Counted from the stretch's first letter, positions 25,154-33,558 are shown. The stretch is DNA of 64,000 nucleotides from Gordonia terrae (GCF_001698225.1 NZ_CP016594.1:4216001-4280000); one strand, 5' to 3'. Notes: generated by a model not told the origin, from the letters alone. Made by a program: numbers and translations.

Positions 25154-26104
25154 ATGCGCGCAGTTGTCATTCCCCGTTTCGGTACGCCGGACGTGTTGGA
25201 GGTCCGCAACGTCGAGGTACGTCCAGCCGGCGAGGGCGAGGTGCGGATCGCGGTTGCGGCCACCGCGGTCAACCCGACCGACATCGCCACGCGCAGTGGG
25301 CTCGTGGCCGCCGCCTACCGGGATTTCGACCCGCCCTACATCGCGGGCATGGACGCGGCAGGTGTGATCGAGTCGGTGGGCCCCGGCTCGGCATCGGACC
25401 GCTTCGCGGTGGGCGACGAGGTCATGTCGATCGTGATGCCTCGCCGACCCGAAGGAGGCGCGCACGCCGAGCTCATCGTCGTGCCCACTGCTGCGGTCGT
25501 ACCCAAACCGTCCACACTGTCGATCGAGCAGGCAGCGATGCTGCCCATGAACGGGTTGACCGCTCTGGAAGCCCTGAGCGTCCTGGACCTGAGACCTGGT
25601 GCCACGCTGGCGATCACCGGTGGATCGGGGTTTCTCGCCGCGTTCGTGATGACCCTCGCCCGGCGCAGGGGGATCCACGTCATCGCCGATGGTCGACCCG
25701 ACGAGTGGGACACGATCCGGAAACACGGTGCCGCGGAGGTCGTGGCGCGTGGACCGGGTGTCGAGGAACGTATCCGTTCGGCCGCGGGTGGCGGCGTCGA
25801 TGCCGTTCTCGACACCGCACTGATCGGTTCCTCGCTGTACCCCTGCATCGTCGACGGTGGAGTACTCGCCTGCGTGCGGACATTCGACGGCGTCCCACCG
25901 GAGCGCGGAATCCTCGTCCGCGAGGTATGGGTGCGCGAACGCCTGCTGGACACCGACGGTCTCACCGAGCTGGCCACCCTTGCCGATGAGGGGTTGTTCG
26001 ACTTCCTGATCGCCACAGGTAGATTCGCGCCGGAGCAGGCCGCCGACGCGCACCGGATGATCGAGGCGGGCGGAGTACGGGGGCGTCCGCTCATCCTCTT
26101 CTGA
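25154..26104 (+). CDS. Zinc-free MDR alcohol dehydrogenase/quinone oxidoreductase-like protein
   Basis: A 316-residue medium-chain dehydrogenase/reductase of the quinone-oxidoreductase type. The N-terminal GroES-like domain contains TAVNPTDIATRSG and IAGMDAAGVIESVGPG. The nucleotide fold carries ITGGSGFLAAFVM in place of the usual GGSGGVG, and no zinc-ligand cysteines are present. It probably reduces an enone or quinone with NADPH. The ATG at 25154 has AGAAAGG upstream and lies 18 bp after the tandem-TetR stop, third in the SDR-TetR-MDR unit. A hairpin overlaps its stop codon. Confidence 0.88.
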   Translation: MRAVVIPRFGTPDVLEVRNVEVRPAGEGEVRIAVAATAVNPTDIATRSGLVAAAYRDFDPPYIAGMDAAGVIESVGPGSASDRFAVGDEVMSIVMPRRPEGGAHAELIVVPTAAVVPKPSTLSIEQAAMLPMNGLTALEALSVLDLRPGATLAITGGSGFLAAFVMTLARRRGIHVIADGRPDEWDTIRKHGAAEVVARGPGVEERIRSAAGGGVDAVLDTALIGSSLYPCIVDGGVLACVRTFDGVPPERGILVREVWVRERLLDTDGLTELATLADEGLFDFLIATGRFAPEQAADAHRMIEAGGVRGRPLILF

Positions 26105-26116
26105 CGAGCGGACGCC
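26082..26116. terminator. Terminator hairpin overlapping the MDR stop codon
   Basis: GGCGTCCGCTC pairs perfectly with GAGCGGACGCC (26106-26116) around a 13-nt loop, between two convergent genes. It may act in both directions. Confidence 0.65.
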
Positions 26117-26141
26117 TCCGCGCCGATGACCGCTCCCTGTG

Positions 26142-26906
26142 CTACATCGGGGACGAGGTGAATCCTCCGTCGAGGACGTAGGTGTGACCGGTGACCCAGT
26201 CGCCCGCGTCCTCGGCCAGGTGGGTCACCGCACGGGCCACATCATCGGGCCGGCCCAGTCGACCCTGGTGCTGGGTGAAGAACTCGTGCGCATCGACGCC
26301 ACCCGACGCGGCCTGGAACGCCTCCATCAGGTTGTCCGACAGCGCTGTCTCGACAAATGCCGGTGCTACACAGTTGACCCGGATGTTCGCGGGCCGCAGT
26401 TCCACTGCCGCGGTCCGGGTGAGATTGATGACAGCCGCCTTTGTGGCGGCGTAACCGCCGATCATCGGCATCCCGTTGGTGCCTGCCGACGATGCGGTGT
26501 TGACGATGGCGCCACCGCCCCGGGCGGTCAAATGCGGTACAGCCGCCTTGATTCCGTGGAAGACGCCCTTCAGGTTGACCGCGATCATGCGATCGAAGTC
26601 GTCCGCGGACAATTCGGTCACCGGAGCCAGGATCGCGATCCCGGCGTTGTTCACCAGCACGTCCAGGCCGCCGAACTCGTCGACGGCCCTACCCACGGCC
26701 GATTCGACCTGGTCCGGGTCGGTGACGTCGACCGCGACCCCGATCGCCGACCCACCGATATCCGCCGCCACCCGATCGGCGGCTCCGCCATCGAGGTCGG
26801 CCACCACCACATGCGCGCCTTGTGCGGCGAAGCGGCGGGCAACGGCAGCCCCGATCCCGCCGCCGGCTCCGGTCACGACCACCGATTTGTTCTCGAACGT
26901 TGACAT
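26142..26906 (-). CDS. SDR family oxidoreductase
   Basis: A 254-residue classical SDR with TGAGGGIG, NNAGIAILAP, the SSAGTNGMPMIGGYAATKAA active-site stretch (Tyr/Lys) and a DGGFTSS C-terminus. It would interconvert a hydroxyl and a keto group, for example a hydroxyacyl-CoA or an alcohol from oxygenation. The start is the ATG at 26906 with AGGAGAAGG upstream; a GTG at 26912 would lie too close to that site. It is transcribed alone leftward and converges on the MDR gene. The operator is 31 bp upstream of the ATG. Confidence 0.92.
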   Translation of the reverse strand: MSTFENKSVVVTGAGGGIGAAVARRFAAQGAHVVVADLDGGAADRVAADIGGSAIGVAVDVTDPDQVESAVGRAVDEFGGLDVLVNNAGIAILAPVTELSADDFDRMIAVNLKGVFHGIKAAVPHLTARGGGAIVNTASSAGTNGMPMIGGYAATKAAVINLTRTAAVELRPANIRVNCVAPAFVETALSDNLMEAFQAASGGVDAHEFFTQHQGRLGRPDDVARAVTHLAEDAGDWVTGHTYVLDGGFTSSPM

Positions 26907-27257
26907 ATCCACCTTCTCCTAGTCCGACCATCTCGACCGTACACACTGTCCGAACGACATGTACAGGTTCTGGGCTGAAGAAGGCCACCGCCCCGTGTCG
27001 ACCGCTGGGTCTTCGAATTCGTCTGAGCGGCAGCGTCATTCGACCTCCGGGCAAACACCCGGTGACACCTGTTCGCGTCAGACCGCCTCGGTGGATCGAG
27101 CGCTTGGGGTCAGAACCCTGAACGCCGTCCACGGCCGCGGGCAGAACCCCAGGAAGTCGAACTTCGTCTTATCGCCGTGTGGTCTGGCGGGCGGATCCGC
27201 AACACTGACAGGGGCGGGGCCCCGGTCGACATGCCAGCATCCCGGACAACCGACAGA
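26907..27257. other. Intergenic region upstream of the SDR gene
   Basis: A 351-bp gap with no credible gene. It contains the SDR ribosome site, the operator at 26937-26953 and the 3' flank of the thioesterase gene. An open plus-strand frame (26959-27345) is Ser/Thr/Gly-rich, has no ribosome site and runs into the thioesterase antisense, so I do not call it. Confidence 0.6.
26937..26953 (-). promoter_or_regulatory. 7-3-7 operator (type I), SDR promoter
   Basis: CCGTACA-CAC-TGTCCGA. The minus strand reads TGTGTACGGT, placing a TANNNT hexamer (TACGGT) in the downstream half-site. Confidence 0.55.
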
Positions 27258-27896
27258 TCAGGGTTGCCCAGGGCGCAGTACGACGAACAACCCGGTGGCC
27301 TCGGCGACCACGGTTCCGTCAGCGCGGAGACTCCCGGTGACGTAGATCTTGCGGCCCTCCGCCCGGTCGACGCATGCGGTGAACTCGAGCTCCGTGTCGA
27401 CCGGCGTGATGTGGCGGTAGTCGACGTGCAAGTTCGCGGTGCGACACCGCGGGCGTTCGGCTCCGGCGAGCCGGCCGAAGATCTCGTCGAAGACGAGCGG
27501 AATCACCCCGCCGTGCGCCGCGCCGTTTCGACCGAGATGGAAGCGACCGAGGCGAAGCGTGCCCTCGACGCGATCGGTCGTCTGCTTCCGGTAGCTCAGA
27601 ACCGGCACCAAGGCCTGCGATCTGCCGGGAGAGTCCATCTGCGTACCCGCCAGCTGATGCGCCTCGTCGACGGCGAAGTCATCGAGCCGACCCGCGACGG
27701 AGCGCAGTTCGGCGGCCATCGCCAACGAGACCGCCTCCGTCGGCCGGGCAGCTGCCACCGAATTCTGCAACCGACGAACGCTGTCGATCAAGCGATCGAA
27801 GGCCTCCGCAGTGGCGGGATCCGATGTCGTCAGCGGCTCCCAGTCCCCGGCCTCCTCGCCATACCCGGGTTCAATCACCTGGCCGTCCAACGGCAT
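27258..27896 (-). CDS. PaaI-type hotdog thioesterase, copy 1
   Basis: A 212-residue protein with a C-terminal hotdog domain (about 105-205). GRNGAAHGGVIPLVFDEIFGRLAG is the catalytic-helix region of PaaI/4HBT-like acyl-CoA thioesterases, and HVDYRHITPVDTELEF follows. The roughly 100-residue N-terminal part is helical and family-specific. It would release CoA from stalled or end-product thioesters. The ATG at 27896 lies 6 bp after the kinase stop, so both are on one transcript. A paralogue of similar length and design is at 62809, paired there with a crotonase and a CaiB protein. Confidence 0.88.
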   Translation of the reverse strand: MPLDGQVIEPGYGEEAGDWEPLTTSDPATAEAFDRLIDSVRRLQNSVAAARPTEAVSLAMAAELRSVAGRLDDFAVDEAHQLAGTQMDSPGRSQALVPVLSYRKQTTDRVEGTLRLGRFHLGRNGAAHGGVIPLVFDEIFGRLAGAERPRCRTANLHVDYRHITPVDTELEFTACVDRAEGRKIYVTGSLRADGTVVAEATGLFVVLRPGQP

Positions 27897-27902
27897 CCGC
27901 GC

Positions 27903-28970
27903 TCATGCCAGCAGCATACCGATCGGGTCGTGGTCTTCGAGGGCGGCGCCGTAGCGGTGGGCCATCGCCTCGACCACCTCCGACGGCTGCATCACGGTCG
28001 GAACACACATCCACGCGAACCCGTGCAGGGTGTGCAGCCGGTATTCGTACCAGGCGTCTTCGTCGTCGAGGTGCGGACCGCCATGACCGGCGAGCGCGTC
28101 GATGTAGTGTCGCAACAACTCTCGCTCTCGGGTCCGTCGGTCTTCGATGGTCAGCGCCGACCCGAGGAAGTACGACACGTCATGAGCCCACGGCGCGAGG
28201 CATGCCGTCTGCCAGTCGAGGAAGGCCGGCGCACTTCCGGGTACCCGATACAACTGAGCGAAGTGCGCATCACCGTGATTGATCGTGTGGGTGGCGGCGT
28301 CGTCGTGTTCCCACAGCTTCGCGAAACCCGCGCGCACCCGGGCATCGTCCCGAAGCCCAGCCGACAGATCCGGAACCTCGGCACGCTCGATCAGCGGATG
28401 AAACACCTCGGGACTCAGCATCACCGTGAACGCATCACGAGCGGCCTTGGCGCCCACCGGGAGCCAGGTGCGCTCGCCCCTGCCACTCCCCCACAGCGCC
28501 GCGTGCCACTTCGCCTGGACTTCCAGCGTCGTCGCGATGTCATCGACCGACCACAGATCGGTCGCCTGGCCGAACTCGGCGCCTCGTGCCGTCAGGTCCT
28601 CCATGATGATGACGCCTTGATCGCGCTCGGTGGCCGAGTAGTAACTCGCCGGCACCTCCGCAGCGAACCCCGGTGCCAGATCACGGTAGAAGTGGCCCTC
28701 GAGCTCGTAGGCCGGCCCCAAGCCGAACGCACGACTCCGTTCGTCGAAACCTCCCTTGATGCACAGCTGGGCAGGGATGTCCCGGTCATTCACTGAATAG
28801 GTCAGCGTGGCGAATACTTTGGTCGCCGATCCCCAGATGATTCGAGTGGTGTCGACCTCTTCGACGACGACCTGTCCATCCTTGGTCGTCAATGCGGCGC
28901 CGACCCACTCCGGGGTCAACTCATCGACCGAGAACGGAAGTGTGGTCGTACGGGGTTCTGCCTGAGTCAT
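27903..28970 (-). CDS. APH-fold phosphotransferase (ecdysteroid-kinase/ACAD10-kinase-like)
   Basis: A 355-residue kinase-fold protein of the aminoglycoside-phosphotransferase superfamily. The catalytic loop is HGDAHFAQLY (the usual Asn replaced by Gln-Leu). The metal-binding segment is PAFLDWQTACLAPWAHDVSYFLG. The N-lobe includes AQLCIKGGF with a candidate ATP-binding Lys. The start is the ATG at 28970, 7 bp after the 7-3-7 operator; TATGGT, then 6 nt, then ATG implies a leaderless mRNA. Related kinases in LvaA and ACAD10/11 phosphorylate 4-hydroxyacyl-CoA, which fits a neighbourhood with three acyl-CoA dehydrogenases. The substrate here is unproven. Confidence 0.82.
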   Translation of the reverse strand: MTQAEPRTTTLPFSVDELTPEWVGAALTTKDGQVVVEEVDTTRIIWGSATKVFATLTYSVNDRDIPAQLCIKGGFDERSRAFGLGPAYELEGHFYRDLAPGFAAEVPASYYSATERDQGVIIMEDLTARGAEFGQATDLWSVDDIATTLEVQAKWHAALWGSGRGERTWLPVGAKAARDAFTVMLSPEVFHPLIERAEVPDLSAGLRDDARVRAGFAKLWEHDDAATHTINHGDAHFAQLYRVPGSAPAFLDWQTACLAPWAHDVSYFLGSALTIEDRRTRERELLRHYIDALAGHGGPHLDDEDAWYEYRLHTLHGFAWMCVPTVMQPSEVVEAMAHRYGAALEDHDPIGMLLA

Positions 28971-28977
28971 GCAGGAA

Positions 28978-28994
28978 CCATACATAGTGTATGG
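28978..28994 (-). promoter_or_regulatory. 7-3-7 operator (type I), kinase promoter
   Basis: CCATACA-TAG-TGTATGG, a perfect inverted repeat. The minus strand reads TATGGT 6 nt before the kinase ATG. It is the rightmost of the eight type I sites. Confidence 0.65.
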
Positions 28995-29034
28995 ATGTGG
29001 TGTCAATCACAGATTGCTGGGTAATCTCCACTGG

Positions 29035-29868
29035 TCACTGCGACGATACGGACACCCGATCCGGGAACTCCGGTGCACGCTTGTCGAGAAAGGCCTGCAC
29101 GCCTTCCTGCACATCCGCCGAGAGGCCGCGCCGGTAGAGGACCTCCGATTCGGCGCGGTGGGCCTCTTCGGGGCCGGATGCGCCGAGCGCTCCCCAGAGC
29201 AGCGATCGGGTGAGGGCCACCGAGACCGGCGCCGTCCCCGCGACCATCTCGTTCGCGACACTCAGCGCACGTTCCAGGACCTGTTCAGCCGGAACCACTT
29301 CGCGCACCAGGCCGCGATCGAGCGCCTCGGTCACCGGGACCATCCGCCCGCCCAGCGTCCACTCCGCGGCCGTCGAGATGCCCACCACCCGCGGGAGAAA
29401 CCAGGTCGAACACGCTTCGGGGACCAATCCGCGCCGGGTGAAGACGAACCCGAACTTCGCAGTGTCCGAGGCGATCCGGACGTCTGCGGGAAGTGTCATG
29501 GTCACACCCACGCCCGCGGCGGGTCCGTTGATCGCGGCGATGACCGGCTTCTTGGACCGGTAGATACGGAGAGCCACCTGACCGCCCGCGTCCGGCGGTG
29601 CCGAGCCATCGGCTCCCGGTTCGTCCGGGAGGAAGGTGTCTCCCCCGCTCTCGAGGTCGGCCCCCGCACAGAAGGCCCGACCGGTACCGGTCAACACGAC
29701 CGCACGGACGTCGTCCTCGGCGTCGCAGGCATCGAACGCCTCGATGATGCCCACCCGGATGTTCTCGGTGAACGCATTGAGTCGCTCCGGACGGTTCAAC
29801 CGCACGATCGCGACAGCGCCGACCCGCTCGAGTACTACCTCTTGTGACACAACAGCTCCCGCGCTCAT
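29035..29868 (-). CDS. Enoyl-CoA hydratase/isomerase family protein
   Basis: A 277-residue crotonase-fold protein: GRAFCAGADLESGG and NGPAAGVGVTMTLPADV form the oxyanion hole. FTRRGLVPEACSTW holds one acidic active-site residue. Only one of the two Glu residues of true hydratases is present (the first position is Val/Thr), so an isomerase or other crotonase reaction is possible. I start it at the ATG of 29868 because it overlaps the upstream crotonase stop as ATGA; an in-frame ATG at 29880 is the alternative. It is the second gene of a crotonase pair read leftward from 30.7 kb. Confidence 0.87.
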   Translation of the reverse strand: MSAGAVVSQEVVLERVGAVAIVRLNRPERLNAFTENIRVGIIEAFDACDAEDDVRAVVLTGTGRAFCAGADLESGGDTFLPDEPGADGSAPPDAGGQVALRIYRSKKPVIAAINGPAAGVGVTMTLPADVRIASDTAKFGFVFTRRGLVPEACSTWFLPRVVGISTAAEWTLGGRMVPVTEALDRGLVREVVPAEQVLERALSVANEMVAGTAPVSVALTRSLLWGALGASGPEEAHRAESEVLYRRGLSADVQEGVQAFLDKRAPEFPDRVSVSSQ

Positions 29869-30671
29869 CGACCCGTCCATTCCGGTGCACGCTTCTCGGC
29901 GAAAGCCCGCGGCCCTTCCTTCGCATCGTCACTGGTGAACACGGTGCGGATCGCCGAGGAGTTGATCTTCCACGACTCGTCGTCCCATCCGCGCTGCGCT
30001 TTCGCCGTCTCGTGCATGACCCGCTTGCTCTCGGACACCGCGAGCGGCGCGTTGGCGGCGATCTCGGCAGCGAGCTCCAGCGCGACGGCGAGGGCGGTTC
30101 CCGCCGGCGCCACCGTGTTCACCAGACCCAGCTCGTATGCGCGGGCGGCTGACACGGGTCGACCGGTCAGCGCGATCTCGGCGGCCACCTTCTGCGGGAC
30201 TTGCCGATGAATACGCAGAAGCCCCCCGGCGCCGGCGATGAGTCCCCGCCTGACCTCGGGTAGACCCACCGATGCCTCCTCGTCGATCACCGCGAGGTCG
30301 GCGGACAGCATGATCTCGGTCCCGCCGCCCAGCGCGAAGCCGTTCACAGCCGCGATGACCGGCTTGGGAACGTAGTGCCGCACGATCCCGGCGAAGTCCC
30401 ATTCCCGATGGGCCGGGTCATCGATCCGGCGTCCCGCCGCGATCTCCTTCAGATCGGCACCGGCACAGAAGGCGCGACCGGCCCCGGTGATCACGATGAC
30501 ACGGACCGACGGGTCCTGCGCCGCCTCCTCGAGCGCCGCGCCCGCGGCCGTCGACAGAGCGGAGTTCACGGCGTTCAGAGCGTCGGGACGGTTGAGCGTG
30601 ATGATCGCGATGTGATCGCGCACCTCGTATCGGGCGACGGACTCTGTCGCCGAGTCGCTGTCGGAAGTCAT
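29865..30671 (-). CDS. Enoyl-CoA hydratase with both catalytic glutamates
   Basis: A 268-residue crotonase. Both hydratase glutamates are visible: Glu119 (NGFALGGGTEIML) and Glu139 (VGLPEVRRGLIAGAGG). This is the best candidate in the window for a true enoyl-CoA hydratase. The start is the ATG at 30671 (MTSDSDSATE) with GGAGAACCC upstream. An open frame continuing to 31208 is the shadow of the SDR gene on the other strand. It is first of a two-gene operon, and the divergent promoter region has a CTAA-N5-TTAG-like site at 30748. Confidence 0.92.
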   Translation of the reverse strand: MTSDSDSATESVARYEVRDHIAIITLNRPDALNAVNSALSTAAGAALEEAAQDPSVRVIVITGAGRAFCAGADLKEIAAGRRIDDPAHREWDFAGIVRHYVPKPVIAAVNGFALGGGTEIMLSADLAVIDEEASVGLPEVRRGLIAGAGGLLRIHRQVPQKVAAEIALTGRPVSAARAYELGLVNTVAPAGTALAVALELAAEIAANAPLAVSESKRVMHETAKAQRGWDDESWKINSSAIRTVFTSDDAKEGPRAFAEKRAPEWTGR

Positions 30672-30747
30672 GGGTTCTCCTGTGGTCGTGATCCGGACGG
30701 GTCGAGATGGATACATCCCGGGCCTACCGCCGGCTTCCGCACTAAAT

Positions 30748-30760
30748 CTTATGTGATTAG
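30748..30760. promoter_or_regulatory. Type II operator between crotonase pair and SDR/ACAD unit
   Basis: CTTA-TGTGA-TTAG in an AT-rich island. The right side continues ATAAAAT and the minus strand reads TAAGAT, both -10-like. It is the leftmost of the type II sites at the catabolic genes. Confidence 0.5.
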
Positions 30761-30822
30761 ATAAAATCTGACAATCGCGGTGTCCCCGTTCTCGGGTTCC
30801 GCAGCGGACGAGAGGAGAAGAC

Positions 30823-31614
30823 GTGGGCGCACGCGCAGCCGACGGGGCCACCACCGGCCTTCTGGACCTGTTCCGAGTGGACGGTCGGGTCGCGATAGTG
30901 ACGGGGGCGGGATCGGGACTCGGAGCGGGATTCGCACGTGCGCTGGCCGAGTCGGGTGCGGACATCGTACTGTCCGGCCGACGTCCGGATCCGCTGCGAC
31001 GAACCGCGGACGACGTACGCGCGCTCGGTCGATGCGCACTCGAGATCCCGTCGGACGTCACCGATCCCGAACAGTGTGACGCGGTCGTCGGCGCTGCGAT
31101 CGACGAGTTCGGTCGTGTCGACATCCTGATCAACAACGCCGGGCTCACCCACACGGCCCCGGCCACCCGAGAGCTTCCGGAGGACTTTCGCGCGGTTCTC
31201 GACGTCAACCTCCTCGGGAGCTACTGGATGGCACGGTCCTGTGCACGGGTGATGCGGCCCGGTTCCAGCATCGTCAACGTGGGGAGCATGCTCGGACTCG
31301 TCAAATCCGCGCTGCCGCAAGCCGCTTATGCCTCGAGCAAGGCCGGCGTCCTCGGCCTGACACGCGACCTGTCCCACCAATGGTCGGGGCGCAAGGGAAT
31401 TCGGGTGAATGCGATCGCACCGGGCTTCGTCGAGACCGACATGATCGCGGAGATGTCCGACGAGGCCCGCACCGATTTCCTGCAGGGCTGTTCGCTCGGA
31501 CGCATGGGCACGCAACGTGAGATCGACGCCGCCGTGCTGTTTCTCGCCAGCCCGGCGGCGTCCTACATCACCGGGTCGACCCTCGCCGTCGACGGCGGGA
31601 CGTCCGGACACTGA
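30823..31614 (+). CDS. SDR family oxidoreductase
   Basis: A 263-residue classical SDR: VTGAGSGLGAG cofactor loop, NNAGLTHTAP, SMLGLVKSALPQAAYASSKAG active-site Tyr/Lys and TGSTLAVDGGTSGH at the C-terminus. The GTG start at 30823 has AGAGGAGAAG upstream. It would act as a (3-)hydroxyacyl-CoA or alcohol dehydrogenase. The acyl-CoA dehydrogenase follows 71 bp downstream on the same strand, giving a dehydrogenase-SDR unit opposite a crotonase pair, a near-complete beta-oxidation set around one operator. Confidence 0.92.
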   Translation: MGARAADGATTGLLDLFRVDGRVAIVTGAGSGLGAGFARALAESGADIVLSGRRPDPLRRTADDVRALGRCALEIPSDVTDPEQCDAVVGAAIDEFGRVDILINNAGLTHTAPATRELPEDFRAVLDVNLLGSYWMARSCARVMRPGSSIVNVGSMLGLVKSALPQAAYASSKAGVLGLTRDLSHQWSGRKGIRVNAIAPGFVETDMIAEMSDEARTDFLQGCSLGRMGTQREIDAAVLFLASPAASYITGSTLAVDGGTSGH

Positions 31615-31685
31615 CGCCCCCACATCACCACCCCGGCAACGCCGGGCACTCCCCCCTATCAGCCCCCGCACCACAGGAGAACCCA

Positions 31686-32837
31686 ATGCAGACAGATCTC
31701 TTCGACGCCGACCACGAGTTGTTCCGGGACTCGGTCCGGGCCTTCGTCAACAAACACGTCGTCCCCAAGATGGAGAAGTGGGACGCTGATCGCCTCATCG
31801 ACCGCGAGACCTGGCGTGCGGCAGGCGCACAGGGAATCCTCGGCCTGTCGGTGCCGCTGGAGTACGGCGGCCCCGGTGAGACCGACTACTGCTTCCGCGT
31901 CGCCATCCAGACCGAGATCGCGAGGGTCGGCGCCTCCGCACTGCAGTCCGGCTTCTCCACCAACGACGACATCGTGCTGAACTACCTACTCCGTCACGCC
32001 GACGACGAACAGAAGAAGCGCTGGGTGCCGGGTTTCGTCACCGGCGACACCATCGGCGCGATCGCGATGACCGAACCGGCGGCCGGCAGCGATCTCCGCG
32101 CGATCACCACCACCGCGCGGCGCGAGGGCACCGACTGGGTGATCAACGGCTCGAAGACCTTCATCACCAGCGGCATCCTCGCCGATCTCGTGATCGTCTT
32201 CGCCAAGACCGACGCGGATGCCGGATCGCGCGGCTTCAGTCTCTTCGTCGTCGAGGACGGGACCCCGGGATTCACGCGTGGCCGCAAGCTGGACAAGGTC
32301 GGGCTCCATGCACAGGACACCGCCGAGTTGTCCTTCGACGAGGTGCGGGTGCCCGCCACCAGCCTCCTCGGCGAGGAAGGCGCCGGTTTCGCCTACCTGA
32401 TGCAGAGCCTGCCCCTGGAGCGGCTCGGGATCGGCATCGCCGCGCAGGTGTCGGCGGAGGCGGTCTTCGACTGGACCCTCACCTATGTCAAGGAGCGCAA
32501 GGCATTCGGCAAACCCGTCGGCGAGTTCCAGGGACTCGGGTTCACTCTCGCCGAACTGCGTACCGCGATCGAGGTCTCCCGGGCGTACATCGACCGATGC
32601 GTCCGTGAGTACAACAAGGGGACGCTGACCGCGGTCGATGCCGCGAAGGCCAAACTGTGGGCCACCGATCTGCAGGACAAGGTCATCGATGCGGGTGTGC
32701 AGCTCCACGGCGGGTACGGCTACATGATGGAGTACCCGGTGGCCAAGGCCTTCATCGACGCGCGTATCCAGCGGATCTACGGCGGCACCAACGAGATCAT
32801 GAAGGAGATCATCCACCGCGATCTGATCCGCGACTAG
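31686..32837 (+). CDS. Acyl-CoA dehydrogenase (LCAD-like), copy 3
   Basis: A 383-residue acyl-CoA dehydrogenase: AMTEPAAGSDLRAITT flavin loop, catalytic-base candidate Glu in LPLERLGIG, LHGGYGYMMEYPVAKAF and IYGGTNEIMKEIIHRDLIRD. As in copies 1 and 2, the MCAD Glu position is Gly (YGGT), placing it in the LCAD/IVD-like group. The ATG at 31686 has an ACAGGAGAA ribosome site. It is more regular in length and ends than the pair at 12.7-15.1 kb and is under the other operator type, so the copies probably serve different pathways. Confidence 0.94.
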   Translation: MQTDLFDADHELFRDSVRAFVNKHVVPKMEKWDADRLIDRETWRAAGAQGILGLSVPLEYGGPGETDYCFRVAIQTEIARVGASALQSGFSTNDDIVLNYLLRHADDEQKKRWVPGFVTGDTIGAIAMTEPAAGSDLRAITTTARREGTDWVINGSKTFITSGILADLVIVFAKTDADAGSRGFSLFVVEDGTPGFTRGRKLDKVGLHAQDTAELSFDEVRVPATSLLGEEGAGFAYLMQSLPLERLGIGIAAQVSAEAVFDWTLTYVKERKAFGKPVGEFQGLGFTLAELRTAIEVSRAYIDRCVREYNKGTLTAVDAAKAKLWATDLQDKVIDAGVQLHGGYGYMMEYPVAKAFIDARIQRIYGGTNEIMKEIIHRDLIRD

Positions 32838-32839
32838 GC

Positions 32840-32881
32840 GCTTGTCGCCGGACCGGTCACCATCCGTGTCCGGCGACAAGC
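32840..32881. terminator. Bidirectional terminator hairpin
   Basis: A perfect 14-bp stem (GCTTGTCGCCGGAC with its complement at 32868-32881) and a 14-nt loop lie directly between the convergent acyl-CoA dehydrogenase and TetR genes. Confidence 0.75.
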
Positions 32882-32889
32882 CCACGCGT

Positions 32890-33528
32890 TCAGCGTTGTT
32901 GTTGAGCCGCCGCGGGCACGACGGTCGGCATGAACGCCGGAAGCACGAAGTTGTGCAACATCTCCCGGTGTTGCGGATCGTCGGGTCGATCGAAATCCAG
33001 CCGGCCGACCAGGATGAACTGGACCAGTGCGATCCACTCGGCGATCTTCTCCTTGTCGAGATCCCGCCGGATCTCGCCTCGGTCCATCGCGCGTTCGATG
33101 ATCGGGTCCCACATCTCCGCGGTCAACCGCGCCGCGAGACCCGAACTGCCGACCAGTGATTCGGCCAGCTGCATGTGCTCCGGACTCACCAGGATCCGGA
33201 TCAGCGGATCACGGCGACCTCGCTCGACCAGAAAGATCAACCCCTCCACGAGCTGATCGGCGAACGTCTCGTGCTCGAGAAGGTACTTCCGGGCCTTGTC
33301 GAACAGCAGGCGGGATCGCCGCTCGATCAAGGCCGACATGAGGGCGTCGCGGTCCTTGAAGTACCGGTAGACCGTCGGACGCGAGACCCCCGCTTCCTTA
33401 CCGATGTCGTCCATCGTCGTCTTCGCGACGCCGTACCGTTGGAACACGCGCTCCGCGGCGACCATGATCTGCTTGCGGGCCTCGTCCACATCCTCGCTGA
33501 GGACGTTGCCCGTCTTCCTGCGCGCCAT
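32890..33528 (-). CDS. TetR/AcrR family regulator (single module)
   Basis: A 212-residue TetR with the standard layout: DNA-binding domain at about residues 18-64 (MDDIGKEAGVSRPTVYRYFKDRDAL) and a ligand domain to the C-terminus, ending in a PAAAQQQR tail. The start is the ATG at 33528, which has a strong CAGGAGGTGGAC leader; the frame open to 33765 is rejected. It is the only regulator in the 29-64 kb part, so it is the nearest candidate for binding CTAA-N5-TTAG. Its own promoter shows a different inverted repeat (33559-33574), so the assignment is open. Confidence 0.92.
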   Translation of the reverse strand: MARRKTGNVLSEDVDEARKQIMVAAERVFQRYGVAKTTMDDIGKEAGVSRPTVYRYFKDRDALMSALIERRSRLLFDKARKYLLEHETFADQLVEGLIFLVERGRRDPLIRILVSPEHMQLAESLVGSSGLAARLTAEMWDPIIERAMDRGEIRRDLDKEKIAEWIALVQFILVGRLDFDRPDDPQHREMLHNFVLPAFMPTVVPAAAQQQR

Positions 33529-33558
33529 GTCCACCTCCTGAGGGCAATGATACAAGAT

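Noticed and set aside
26959..27345. A 128-residue plus-strand open frame in the gap before the thioesterase
   Set aside because: It has low-complexity composition and no ribosome site, and overlaps the thioesterase gene antisense.
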